From Druceiella hillmani (Eukaryota > Arthropoda > Insecta > Lepidoptera > Hepialidae): a DNA stretch of 64,000 nucleotides. The stretch lies in contig JAYKKI010000132.1 in NCBI GenBank assembly GCA_039881145.1, positions 3,755,501-3,819,500 on the forward strand, in the 5' to 3' direction. Position 1 is the first letter of the stretch. Each line of letters opens with the position of its first letter. Of this stretch, positions 40,353 to 51,320 are shown in pieces. A program made the position numbers and the translations under genes. The notes under the pieces are model-generated. The model saw only the letters and a program-made list of their open reading frames with translations. It had not been told where the DNA came from and ran no database searches.

Positions 40353-41968
40353 CGGTAGCCATAAGACGAACTGCATTGGCACATAAGCACGTAATAATTA
40401 TACCAATATGTCTTTAGTTATGAATTTGGCATTTTTTTAGTTTTTAAATGAGAAAATAAAGTTATGATTTACTAGCTGTACCCAAAATTTTTTACGCACA
40501 AACCATTGCAAATCATAATAATGCCATTTTTTTTGCAAGTTTCTATAATTCACCTTTGATTAAACATCCTTTTTGTCAGAATATGTCTGGGTAAGAAACT
40601 TCATTGCACAATTTATGTAGCATCATACATCTACGTACTTAGATGCAACATGCATTTATGAAATAAATACGCGTTGCGCAGTTAGGTAACTTATTATGGT
40701 ACTAGAATAATTCATAGACCTATAGATTAAGTGAATCGATTTCAACAGAGTAAAAATGAAGGATCCATCACCGAGAATTCCAGAAAACAGTCTTTTTTCA
40801 TGCTACTATAGTTAGTCCACTCGTCGTTCTTTCTTATTCAGGTAAATGAAGTTATTATTAAAAAGATAATTTATATATTTATATTTGTATATCAGTCTTA
40901 CCTTCATTAAAAGCTTAAATAATGAAATTGGTATTATAAACCAGTGAAAGGAGACAAAAAGTCGTGGTTTAGTCGACTTTTAACGTAAAATGACATAATG
41001 AATTTGTATGAAATGTAATAAAACAAATTATACTGGTATGTTATTCATATAGTCTACTTTCAAAATATATTCATTTATGGATATATTGAATAAAAAGAAT
41101 ACAAATAAATACAACGTATGGGACAAATTCCTTTTCTATTTTCCATGCTAGTTACTATGAAGCGCCTTTTGTGAAACGAACACAAGCTTCATTCGCAAGT
41201 TAGACCTCTTCGTCGAAGGTCGAATCTGTGTCCCTTCATTTTTGTCTCCCACATTTTGTTTCATTATTTATTGAGATAGATCTTTATATTTTCACACGGT
41301 GTGTATTCCGTGAAAAATTATTTTGATTATTTTGAATATTAAATATTTATAATATTTTTTTTTCACCGTTTGTTATCATCCATGTTTATTAGTTTAGTAA
41401 CAAATTAATATTTTATTATTTCAAGACGTGGTATAACGTTTAGCCTTAGAATAACCTAGTGTTGGCATGAGGATAATTATATTTTGCTAGAATCAAAATC
41501 AGCCCGCTAACGAAAAAGGGGTATCAAAACTTATGTTTTGTTATTCAAATTTTCTTTTTATCTGTATGAACAATAAATGTTTTTTTAGATTATGGAGACA
41601 TATGCCTTAGTAAAAAACGATTTCATTTTCGGAAAATCCAGGCAATTAAAGCAATTTTAGCACTCAAATGGTTAGCTTGTTTTTTTAAGTTCAAAATAAA
41701 TTTCTATCGTCGCATGATATACTGTACGAATTATGCATACAAAGAGAACTACTACAATTGTATAATAGTGTCATCGCTTTTCTTAAAAGAAAAAAAAATT
41801 AATATTACCGCTTTATGGTCAGAACCTATAGATGCGACGGCTGATAGTAGTGATTTTTGTAGAAATAAGAGATAGAAATTATTATTATTTAAGAAACGTT
41901 GCTTTATAAAATTAGAAAAATATACCTAAAATAAGGGCTTAAAAGGTTGTACCTTTTGTTTTCACAGG

Positions 41969-42022
41969 TGTAATTGGTGAATTGTTGTAAAATAATGTAA
42001 TTGGTTAATTGTTGTAAAAACG
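41969..42022. repeat. 27-bp tandem duplication
   Basis: tgtaattggtgaattgttgt and its near-copy tgtaattggttaattgttgt are 27 bp apart. Confidence 0.85.
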
Positions 42023-42526
42023 TATTGCAAATAAAACTTTTGATTTCACAAAGTAACACAATTAAGTCTTTGTTTCAATATTTACATCAAAAATCGATAT
42101 TTCAAGAAAGTTGGAAAAATTTAGGTTGATTTTGCTGTAAAACCAACAGCAGATTGAAAATCAAATGCTATGTCACCTAATGGACAGATTTTTGGAATAC
42201 CACACGAGTACCAACCTGAAATCTATATCAAGTAATTGGAAATACTTCCAACTATGCCAAGGTAATAAAATCGTGAAACAAAAGAAATCAAATAGGGAAA
42301 GTATGGATAACTTTGATAGATGGTATATCAGAAATATATTTGAAAAAAAAACAAAATTTGCAGTTGGTTGATTTTTACCTAGCAGTAATTTCAGAAAAAG
42401 ACAAGTAATGCTGAACTGCTACTCTACACTTAGTGGCTCAAATCAAACATTGAAAAAACTATTAGCGAAATTACTTGAATAAAAAGGAAAAAAATCTGAA
42501 ACTCAAAATTTGGAAAAAATGGCATA

Positions 42527-43155
42527 AATTTCATGACTGAAAGATTCACTGGCAGGAACTCAAATACTTGCCAGTAGATTAAATAAAGAATGTGAACGTT
42601 TTCAAATTAATGAAGACAAAGAGAAAATTGGGATTTTATCATTTTTTTTAATAATTCGGTGTAAATTTGTACAGCTGCATGCTAATAAAGTATAAAATAG
42701 AATCAAAAAGGAAGAAATGGAGAAAACATTTTCATGAGACGTTTGTAAACAAAGAATGGTCGCCCGTTAGATACGCTCTTGCCTTTAAGTATCAAACAGG
42801 TTCATTACTTGGATATGCTTTGAAAAAAGAAAAATTACTATTGGATGCAAGAAAATCTATTGATACTTGGATACTTATTGACTTTATAGCGTCTGGCTTA
42901 CCTAATTATGTGGCTGATATAATTGACAGAGAAACTTTACAAGCAACAGAAGATCTCTACAACGAAATAGACAGATTGGAATATCTCGTTAGGAAGAATA
43001 AATATTATAAAAAGAGTTATAGAATTTTTGACACTAAACCCAAAAAAATTGAGGAAAAACAACCATGCTTAATATTTGTCAATGAGAAAAGAGGGATGCG
43101 TTACCATCTTAAGGAGAATTGCTGGTTTACAGGGAAAACTCACCAGCAGTTGTAA
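42527..43155 (+). pseudogene. LTR-retrotransposon Gag-like relic
   Basis: This looks like the capsid part of a Gag protein, the coat-forming protein of an insect LTR retrotransposon. Frames in order: TERFTGRN (about 42532), a shift, then RLNKECERFQINEDKEKIG and ILSFFL (to about 42655), a shift, then one long frame 42667-43155. That frame reads YSCMLIKYK, W-x-x-HFHETFVNK, W-x-PVRYALAFKYQTGSLL, YALKKEKLLLDARKSIDT, LIDFIASGLPNYVADIIDRE and LYNEIDRLE. It ends with CLIFVNEKRGMRYH and KENCW, where the last cysteine and histidine resemble a zinc knuckle whose second cysteine has become phenylalanine. The 162-residue frame ends at 43155, with no protease or polymerase behind it. The resemblance to insect Gag proteins is from memory of the pattern. 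Exact clade is unknown. The two frameshifts argue against a working domesticated gene, though the long intact frame is notable. Confidence 0.7.
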
Positions 43156-43790
43156 AAGTGTGTTTTCTAGTTATATTAAATAAATTGATAAATATTTGCT
43201 TTAATTATACAATTATCCATATAGTACAGTTGCCCAAAATCTGAAAGGACATAAATAAATATATACCTTTAACATAAATAAATATATACCTTATTTCACT
43301 AACTTTGCTGATGAAACAGATAAAAGTAGAACACTTTAAGGGCTAATTAATTATAGCTTTTATAATACTGGCAAATAGCTTAGCAAATTGAGCCTAATGC
43401 TTAAGTCGATTGCATTATAAATGTGGGAAGCAGTTCATTGCCATCGCTGTGGGCGGTGATTAATTAACATTCTAAAATTCTTTTATGGCATAGCTGAACT
43501 TTGTAATAATGTTAGTAGATTAATGCGACGGATTGAGTTCTCTAATTGGTCAATTAATATTATTTAATGTTTATGTATTTGAATAGAAACATATATTAGA
43601 AAACAAAAATCATATCTTTGTTTTCTTTCAAGGTGTTATTTGAATATAATATTTGACATCCAGAACCAGGTACAGTGTCATAACAATTTGTTCTGCATAA
43701 GAGGTTTGTAGGTATTTTTGAAGCTGAGCGAAGCTATATAAATATTAACGTTCCCTGGGTAACACCAATGCGTGAAAAACACTCACGCAA
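43156..43790. other. AT-rich noncoding stretch
   Basis: It contains a 23-bp tandem duplication (acataaataaatatatacct at 43249 and 43272). No pol sequence follows the Gag relic. Confidence 0.55.
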
Positions 43791-43791
43791 G

Positions 43792-43826
<35 letters not shown>

Positions 43827-43830
43827 GCGC

Positions 43831-43876
<46 letters not shown>
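43791..43876. repeat. Compound (GC)n-(AC)n-(GC)n-(TA)n microsatellite
   Basis: gcgcgcgcgc passes into about 14 AC units, then cgcgcg, then about 24 TA units. The whole alternates purine and pyrimidine without a break, and it is the most GC-rich simple repeat in the window. Confidence 0.95.
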
Positions 43877-43879
<3 letters not shown>

Positions 43880-44542
43880 ATTCGTTAATTAAAAACGAAC
43901 TATTAATATTTATCTGTAATACCTAAACGAGTAGGAATGTCTGTTTTCCGAGGCAGGAAATGATGAAAAAAGGCAACAGACTTTTTCACAAGAAAGAGCA
44001 GCGTCTTGTTTTCCTTCATTGCAATTTATCTGCCTTCAATTTTATGTATTAGTATTGCATATCAAGTACATTGTTTTATGGTCCAAGGTTAAATTTATTT
44101 TATTGTGTTATATACTACTAATTATTTTAATATAACCTTGACCTTATGTTTGAGGTGAGCTCCTGATTAATTTTAAGTTGGTTTTTTTGTTCCTATTTAA
44201 GTTATTATGACTGTCATATTATTAAATGCTTCTATCGTCAATAAAATAACAACATTGGCTAATGTTGGTGTTTTATTTTTTTTGTTTGCAAATATGTTTG
44301 AGTTTTACGTCAGTACTTATCGCCCATGCTTATACCCTCATATTGAATACTCGCTATATTAAAATTTTATTGCAAAGTAATATATGATTAAAAAATATAA
44401 AATGGAAGGTTTTCTTATATTCGGTAATAATTTGGCAATTGAACCGACTAATACTTACCGTATACGATAAATAAGAATACAGTAAAATATGTCAAACATG
44501 CCGAATACCAAATATTTACTCACAGTTCAGTATTACGTGTAT
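43877..44542. other. AT-rich noncoding stretch
   Basis: No feature is recognised between the two microsatellites. Confidence 0.6.
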
Positions 44543-44550
44543 ATATATGC

Positions 44551-44599
<49 letters not shown>

Positions 44600-44605
44600 T
44601 ATGTA
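44543..44605. repeat. (TA)n microsatellite
   Basis: About 60 bp of TA, with flanking tatgcatgta and acacatatatatgtatgtatg variants. Confidence 0.95.
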
Positions 44606-47600
44606 TGTATGTATGATGGTATATATTCAAATTTGAGATAATAGTGCCCAATAAGTTGCCACTGTCCCCAATATTTGCGATAATACCACGTAAGCCGACT
44701 TAACCAACTCTTCGTTGTATGAAGAAAGCGATTTAAACTGTTGAATCTATGCGGTGTTATACTTGTGCGCAGTCTTTTTTCTAATAAATAGTACATGAAA
44801 AAAATTCAACAGCATGTCACGTAACTCAGTCCAAAGCTAATTGTATCTTTGCAGATTCGTGACATGTTTATCAAAGATACGTCTGTTTAATAAAGGATTC
44901 ATTGGATTTAATTTTTATGACTAAAATAAAAAGCGATTTTAATGATACCTTCGTGAAGTAGTTCATCTATCTTTCTTACTACAATGGGTTTATTTTATTT
45001 TCCAAACAGAGGGTATACCAATTTTACAGCACTGTAGGTGAATGTGTAGGTAAATTTATACAATATTTTATATTAAGAGTATCAATTTTAGCGTGGAGTA
45101 AAATATATTACAAAAGTGAAAAAGTTAAGAACAAATTTCTTTTTCAGAAAAAGGAGAAACGAAGGTATTATAAAATAAAAAAAATAAATAAATAACATAT
45201 GTTTTTAATGTATACGAGTAGATTCATTTTGTTTAAAACATTAAAAACCCTCTATTGGTTTTATTATATACAGTTCTAGACAAAGACAGTGCTGATACAG
45301 CCATCCACGTTTAACTCAAACCAAATAATTTTTTTTTCAAAATTTGCAAAATCTATTAAAAATATACGTTATTGATAAACATTATTTATAGACACATTTA
45401 AGGATATTATTATTCTATTAATAAAATAGAAATAAACAAACAATTCAGGTTATTAAAAATCATAAAGTAAAATTATAGACCTAAAATTTGAGACAGATTA
45501 TTGATTATTGATATATTTACTAGAATGGTAAAACTTGGAATGTCGAGTTAATTACTAGAGTGACAAATGTTGGGTGAACATATCAATGATATGACTATAT
45601 CAGTGAATTAATTAATCTTTGATGTTTTTGAAATCTTAAAGTTCCGGTCACTACCTTTTTTTAGGATACGCTGAGCCAGTCTGATTCATCTCTCTGGATC
45701 CAAGATGTGTCAGGTTAAGTGTTTTAGATTCACCTTAACTGTTACCTTCTAAAGGTAACAGTTTCCCTTTACTGGATTTTGCAGTTTTATTATTGAAAAA
45801 ATTATCTATATAGTAATCGCGTCCTACCACATTTTCATCATTACGAAATAATTTTTTCTTGAAAATTTGGACTAAAATTTCCAACCAACGTACATAAAAT
45901 TTTAGTTCGATAATTAAATTATGTTTTTCTCCCAAACCTTATATTTTTTTTTCATATTCCAGCTTTTTTTTAAATAAACTGTTCAATATCTATTTAATTA
46001 ATGCTTTTAACAGATGGATTTGAAAATTGTTTTTTGAAAACGTATTAGATGTAAATCGTTTGTGAATGGTTGTGAAAGTATTTTTAATTTATAACCCACA
46101 TTGAAATTATTTTTAGAAAGAAAAAAAAATGACTTCAGAAGTTCTCTAGATTGGGATAACACTTGAAAGATAATAAAAAGTGGATAAAATATAGGTACGC
46201 AATATTTTTGAAAATACACAGTTATATTCCATAAAGAAAATGTTACCTATATTCCATTTAGTTTTGATTATTATTCCTAAAAACATTTCAATTCAAAGCT
46301 AAGTATGAAAACTTAACCATAGTAAACTAATTTGAAAAGAGATATTTCCAAAATACGAATACAGCTCAAAAAGAAAGAAATTAACCAAAATATTTGAAAA
46401 TGCTTTTTGATTACATTAACAGAAACATACCTGGAGAAAAATAGACAAATCGAACAGAAACTCTTTATTTTGACAAAAATAAGACATATGTTCAAAAATT
46501 TTAAACTTTCCAATTGAAAAAAAGGTAAAAATACAGAATTATTATGTTCCTTCAAGAGTAAAAAAATAGCCAATTATTTAATGGAACACTTTTCAGTAGA
46601 AAACAAATAAACATTGGTTATAGCCGCTGCAATATTCATATTTATATTTGACACATAAAACGCATTTAGTCATCTCAATTTGTACTTAAAAATGCGAAAA
46701 TATAATCAAAAGTATACAAAAAAAACTATAATATAAATTATTAAGCATACCACCAACATATAAGTCACGAACAAGCCAGTACACATCACATACATCACAT
46801 TTTGTACCAACATTCTGTTAATACTAATAATAAATATTTAATATGAATAAATATTTTTAATAAATTATAAAAATTAATCAAGTCCTTGAATAGGTATATA
46901 GTAGTGCACCAACAAGTACCGAGTCGCAAATCCGACATTGAGCACTTTACCCAGAGCGTTTTGTAGCTATTGCGACATCTCCATAACTTGTCTACAGCAA
47001 TTTTAGCGTAGAGAGAGATTAAGCTCGTCTGCAATAAACTTTTATTTCTCGATCTATTTACTATATGTTTCCATTTATCAAACCATAATAATATTGTCTC
47101 TGCGTAACTCAAATGGCAATGGATATAAAATTCAATAAATTTAAAGGCAAAACTCCAACGCACTCATATATGATTCTGTGGCAAAGCTCAGTATGAGTTT
47201 GGCTGCTTTAATTTTATTTACCGTAAAATTGACTTTATAAAGTGGAATTTGACCCTTTCTAGATTTTTGATGGAATTTTATTAATAAAACAGCAAAGGTA
47301 GTTTAGTAAATTTAATTGGTGTATTAATAAGTTAATTTATTAATATTTTTATAAGCAACATTTTTAACGGGGCGATAAGAATATGTACGAGTAGAGTAGA
47401 AATTATTAGAAAGTTATTGGAACGCCTCGTGTTTATTTTAAAATACATTATACTTCAATGTTTATTAATTTAAAAATATATATTAACATCATCGTACAAC
47501 GCATATTCCGTGTTTCCGATCTGAAGATACTTTCCTGAGTGTATGAAGAGCAGCGTGGATTGAGAAAATATTTTTGGGCTAATTTTACATTTAGTGTTGT

Positions 47601-47992
47601 TCCTAATTTTGCCTGGGGGCACATACAACTAATACATTAATGGCGAAAATAATTGGATGTTCATTACCTAATTAATCTGAAAGCAGATAACGAATCACGA
47701 CCAAATTCAAAGAACGAATATCTCGTATAAGAGAGCAACGCATAACTACGTGTTATCTCCGATTTCGTAGGCGTTGAATAATAGTACCATGGAAAGAATA
47801 TTTGGACATTCGTTACCAGACTATATCTACAGATTTTTATAAAAGTGAGTAAGGGTCTACGAAACACGATAACGTAATGATTATTTTTAACTCAAGAAAG
47901 AATATTTCTTCTATAGGACGAAACACCATCCTTTTATTCAATTTTAAAATTGTATTACGGCCAAATTTCAATGGCCAGTGCAACATGTATAT
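44606..47992. other. AT-rich noncoding stretch
   Basis: A perfect 12-bp-arm hairpin (aactgttacctt, 3-base loop) lies at 45737-45763. An A-rich run at 45168-45200 could be an old poly(A) tail, but no element is recognised before it. Minus frames at 46795-47163 and 47664-47867 have no motif. Confidence 0.5.
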
Positions 47993-48072
47993 TATTATAA
48001 ATTAAAACGACTTGTACTCAATTAGATAATCAATGGCTAATAGACTTTATTTCTTAATAATAGTGATGTACA
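47993..48072 (-). repeat. Copia 3' terminal repeat, 80 bp
   Basis: It matches 51321-51400 at 75 of 80 positions. On the element strand it starts TGTACATCAC and ends TTTAATTTATAATA, and it contains an AATAAA polyadenylation signal (gaaataaagtc). The polyprotein stop codon (48056-48054) lies inside it. Confidence 0.85.
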
Positions 48073-48890
48073 AAATTATCTCCCATACTTTCGACACATT
48101 TGTAATGCTTATTAGCACTAATTCCTTTTGTTAACACATCAGCAGACATAGCTGTTGTTGGCAAATATTTTAAGTTAATAATTTTATTGTTTACTGGATC
48201 TTTAACAAAATGGTATCTTATATCAATATGTTTGCTTTTTCTATTTATAACATAATTTGCCACCAACTTCTGTGCACTCTGACTGTCATTGAATACTGGT
48301 ATAGTACATAGTTCAGTAGTAATTTCACATAGTAAAGCTCTCAAATACATAGCTTCTTTACATGCTTCAGCTATTGACATGTATTCGGCCTCCATGCTAG
48401 ATAAAGCCACTGTCCTCTGCTTCCTACTCTCCCAGGAAATCACTGAGCCCGACATTAAAAAACAATAACCTGTGTAAGATTTACGATCTACCACATTGCT
48501 TGCCCAATCGGCATTAACATATCCTACGAGTTCAGATTTTTCTTTAGTATATTTTAAGCAAAATTTTTTTGTTTTCTTTAGATATCTGAGAATCCTTTTC
48601 GCATAATTCCAATGAACATCAGTATAACATCTATTAAATTGACTTAGAAAACTGACACTTAATGCTATGTCAGGCCTTGTTAGCACTGATAAGTACATGA
48701 GACTTCCAATCAGGTGTTGATGTGGAATCTGTTGGTTACGAGTTTCATTTTTTTCAATATTCAATTTACATTCCAATGGAGTAGTACATTCTTTACAATC
48801 TAACATATTAAATTTACTCAACAATTCTTCTACATATTGCTTTTGGTCTAATGTTATAAACTTATTTTCTTTATCAATTTTAACACGCAT
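48054..48890 (-). pseudogene. Copia RT C-terminus and RNase H domain
   Basis: This 278-residue frame is the end of the copia polyprotein. Residues 1-110 are the RT thumb region, with KQYVEELLSKFNM, the family's GSLMYL (62-67) and TRPDIA (71-76), and NYAKRILRYLKKT (95-107). RNase H, which degrades the RNA strand of the RNA:DNA hybrid, follows: GYVNADWA (123-130, catalytic D128), SYTGYCF, SSMEAEY (164-170, catalytic glutamate), NDSQSA (201-206, catalytic D202), and the copia-family KHIDIRYHFV (220-229) with ADVLTKG (260-266). The key acidic residues are present, so this is the best-preserved block. The frame is closed upstream by a TAA (48905-48903) and ends normally at a TAA inside the 3' repeat. 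Confidence 0.93.
48076..48086 (-). other. Candidate polypurine tract
   Basis: On the element strand ATGGGAGATAA, four bases before the 3' repeat, is purine-rich and correctly placed to prime plus-strand DNA synthesis. It lies within the last codons of the RNase H frame. It is short and not pure purine, so this is a positional inference. Confidence 0.35.
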
Positions 48891-49000
48891 TCCTAGACAA
48901 TTTTAAACTTGTCCTAAATTTTTAATTTTAAACTTTGAACACAATACTGAAAATAATTTATCTGTTTCATTCATATTGATTGAAAAAACAAAGAAATCGT

Positions 49001-49357
49001 CTACATATAAAGCAATAATAATATTTTAACATCATTATTCAGTTTTGTAAATAAACATGGTTCCAATTTACATTTCTTAAAATTTAACTCACACAAACAT
49101 TGCTCAACTTTCTCATACCAAGATCTAGATGATTGCTTTAATCCATATATGGCTTTATTAGGTTTTACAATAACTTTTTTCTTATTTCTATCACTACCAA
49201 ATATTCGGATATGACTTAAATCTGGTTTTGAATTAAACCAGAGCTCAAACGGTGTTTTGTTATTTAATCTTGATGCAACCGATCTATGCCTGAGATAAAC
49301 AGCAGTATTAATCGCCTCTGCCCCAAACCTTTTCTCTAGATTAGTATCAAATAACAA
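49001..49357 (-). pseudogene. Copia integrase C-terminal part fused to RT fragment by a deletion
   Basis: A 118-residue frame. Residues 1-54 are the integrase C-terminal part: NTAVYLRHRSVAS, KTPFELWFNSKPDLSHIRIFGS, matching copia NKTPxExW...HLRxFG. At about 49180-49195 the text jumps into the reverse transcriptase, at VKPNKAIYGLKQSSRSWYEK, matching the copia KLxKALYGLKQxPRxW motif. Between these two landmarks a full copia has several hundred residues, so this is a large in-frame deletion. Downstream, the RT active-site box ALYVDDFFVF is present at about 49020-48990 but in a different frame from the end of this segment (...LLLYM), so a one-base shift separates them. Confidence 0.9.
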
Positions 49358-49415
49358 ACAACGCTAGGTTGCTAGCTAGCAACCTTTTCTCTAGATTAGC
49401 ATCAAAGAACAAACA
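49326..49415. repeat. 55-bp tandem duplication with a perfect 20-bp palindrome at its joint
   Basis: A 35-bp segment starting aaccttttctctagattag occurs at 49326-49360 and 49381-49415 with two substitutions. The 20 bases between include most of aggttgctagctagcaacct (49366-49385), which is its own exact reverse complement. The duplication shifts the integrase frame. Confidence 0.85.
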
Positions 49416-49675
49416 GCTCGCTCAACTAAGGTTCTATTAATTCGCTCACTTAACCCGTTCTGCTCAGAAGTATAAGGATTTCTTTTTTGGTGAATTATTC
49501 CAGCATCTTTCAAAAAATTCTCAAATTCCCTGCTGCAAAACTCTAAGCCATTGTCTGTCCTAAACATTTTGATTTTATTCCTTTGTTGATTCTCAACCAT
49601 CGCTTTCAATTCCTTAAAGTATTTGTAAACTTTACTCTTTAAGGAAGTAAACAAAAACCATTCGAGAATAAGCAT
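49391..49675 (-). pseudogene. Copia integrase core, second part
   Basis: This frame continues the integrase catalytic core after a one-base shift near 49640. FRTDNGLEF (about residues 39-47) carries the second catalytic aspartate. GIIHQKRNPYTSEQNGLSERINRT contains the family's HQxxxPYTPQQNGxxERxNRT signature with the catalytic glutamate of ERINRT. Together with the aspartate at residue 346 of the preceding frame this completes a D,D-35-E set in pieces. The frame runs off at the 55-bp duplication (49326-49415). Confidence 0.92.
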
Positions 49676-50774
49676 CGATAAATATTAGGAAATACCTTGC
49701 TCCGCCTATCGAAGCCGTTTCCATCGGTCCGCTTACATCAGCATGTATCATATTCAGTACTCTACCACTCCGTATTCCAGTATGATCAAAAGGTAAGCGA
49801 CTTTGTTTTCCTTCGCAACACACTGTACACGAACGTTTGTTAATTACAGGCTTGTCAGCGTATAATAATCCCGATACTGCATCTTCTTTCATTGCATTTA
49901 AGTCATTCATATTTATATGACCCATTCTTCTGTGCCATACAGCGCCGCTTACTGCCGCAGAAGATGTAAACAGACAGTGCTTATATTCTAAAGACAACTT
50001 GTAAACACCATCAATCTCATTCGCCACTGCAACTAATTCATTGTTTTTGTTGTAAACATTACACCTCTCCTTCTTGAATTCTACTCTATTACCAATTTTA
50101 ATCATCCGACTAATGGATATCAAATTCGTAGTAAGGTCAGAAACACATAACACATCTTTCAGTGTAATCTCATATTTACAATTTGGAGTCACTGCCACAA
50201 TGTCCACATCACCCGACCACAAAACTGGCATAGCACTCCTATTAGCAGCTATAATCTCCCTAATGCTGGATGTAAACATTCTGTTTTGCAACATGTTTTC
50301 ATCATGTGTCATATGAGCACTCGCTCCACTGTCTATAAACCACTCATGTTTTCCGTATTTACCACTTAGAAAAACAGCTGAGAAAGCATGTGTTTTCTTT
50401 GTTTTCTCGGAATAATTAACTGACTGCTTACACTGGTTTTTGTAGTGCCCAAATTGTTTACAACGATAACATTTTATATTCGCCTTGTCCGTTTTGTTGA
50501 CATTCATGTTCATAGACAAAACACCGCCGCCATGATGATTTTTGCTGTCATTCTTTCCAGAGCTGCCGACTTTAGAGTTTTTCTGTCGACTGTGCTGCCC
50601 TCTACTCAAGAATGCACTTCCGGCTTGACAATCATCTCCGGCCATATCTATGAGTTTCGTTTTTACTACGTCAGCAGTAATGGCGATCCCTGAATGTTCA
50701 ATCGCCATTATCATGGGAATGTATTTTTCAGTTAATCCTGCCAGCATCAGGCAGCCAATCCACTCGTCATTCAC
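49632..50774 (-). pseudogene. Copia Gag C-terminus, zinc knuckle, protease, pre-integrase domain, start of integrase
   Basis: A 380-residue frame. Residues 1-50 are the end of the copia-type Gag (LAGLTEKYIPMIMAIEHSG). A CCHC zinc knuckle lies at C102, C105, H110 and C115 (KCYRCKQFGHYKNQC), which packages RNA. The aspartic protease active site is WFIDSGASAHM (D148-S-G). The H2C2 pre-integrase zinc domain has WHRRMGHIN (H281, H286) and CTVCCEGKQ (C316, C319). The integrase core starts with HADVSGPM (catalytic D346) and YFLIFIDAYSRMVFVYFL, and ends at a stop (49634-49632). It overlaps the upstream Gag frame by 8 bases, the two being one base out of phase at a run of eight T (element strand). Confidence 0.93.
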
Positions 50775-51174
50775 AAAAAAAACCTGTTCCAGACAACTTC
50801 TGTCCCGTTTCTATTATTTGCGTAACATAACTTGTCATTGATTCACAATTGTCAAGACGGATCGAAATTAAATTGCGCAGCAACGATATTCTTCGAGAGA
50901 ATCCAAAATCATCGAACATAATTTTTAGTTTTGTCCATAAGCTTTTTGATGATTTAGCTTCTTTTATGTGAACATACAGCGAGGGATCTACAGTCAGGAT
51001 CAATTTTGCTTTAGCTTTCGCATCATTTTCGGCTGATTCTTTAGTAGGCTCCGCTTTATTGGTATTCGCCAAGCCTTCCAAAATCAGCAAGTTTTCCTCT
51101 GCAAAGGCCCACTCGTGATAGTTTTCTCAACCTTTGAGCTTCGGTACGTTAGTGAGAAAAGAATTAGACGCCAT
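50767..51174 (-). pseudogene. Copia Gag N-terminal part, interrupted by a stop
   Basis: The ATG at 51174 is the first after the primer-binding site and opens MASNSFLTNVPKLKG, then a TGA (51129-51127) interrupts. The same frame continues with YHEWAFAEENL and on through KAKAKLILTVDPSLYVHI, SLWTKLKIMFDD, and RRISLLRNLISIRL. This is the copia/UBN2-type Gag that builds the particle shell. It ends at GTGFF plus two residues, where a run of eight T puts it out of frame with the rest of Gag. The A/T-poor, balanced codon use marks it off from the surrounding DNA. Confidence 0.9.
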
Positions 51175-51300
51175 TATGGTAACAACACGTGCTACTTCAC
51201 GAATCACGAAATAATATTTTTTGCTGATTTAATTTTACAATGATTTTCAGAATGCCTATGCCAGCTAACTGATAAATATACTTTTTACTTTCTCCTAAGG

Positions 51301-51320
51301 GCGATACTGGGCCCATAACC
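51301..51320 (-). other. Primer-binding site for internal tRNA-iMet fragment
   Basis: Directly after the 5' repeat, the element strand reads GGTTATGGGCCCAGTATCGC. Drosophila copia, from memory, has the same GGTTATGGGCCCAGT at this place and primes reverse transcription with a cleaved initiator-Met tRNA half rather than the tRNA 3' end. Position and sequence both fit. Confidence 0.88.

Larger units (their letters stand above)
38603..42526. other. AT-rich noncoding stretch
   Basis: It holds two short tandem duplications (40311-40352 and 41969-42022). No gene is recognised. The plus frame 42165-42371 lies upstream of the Gag relic but shows no Gag motif I can name. Confidence 0.5.

Noticed and set aside
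46795..47163. 122-residue minus-strand gene
   Set aside because: No recognisable domain and many cysteine, tryptophan and tyrosine residues typical of chance frames.
50074..50841. Plus-strand frames inside the copia element
   Set aside because: They are antisense shadows of the minus-strand Gag-Pol frames.
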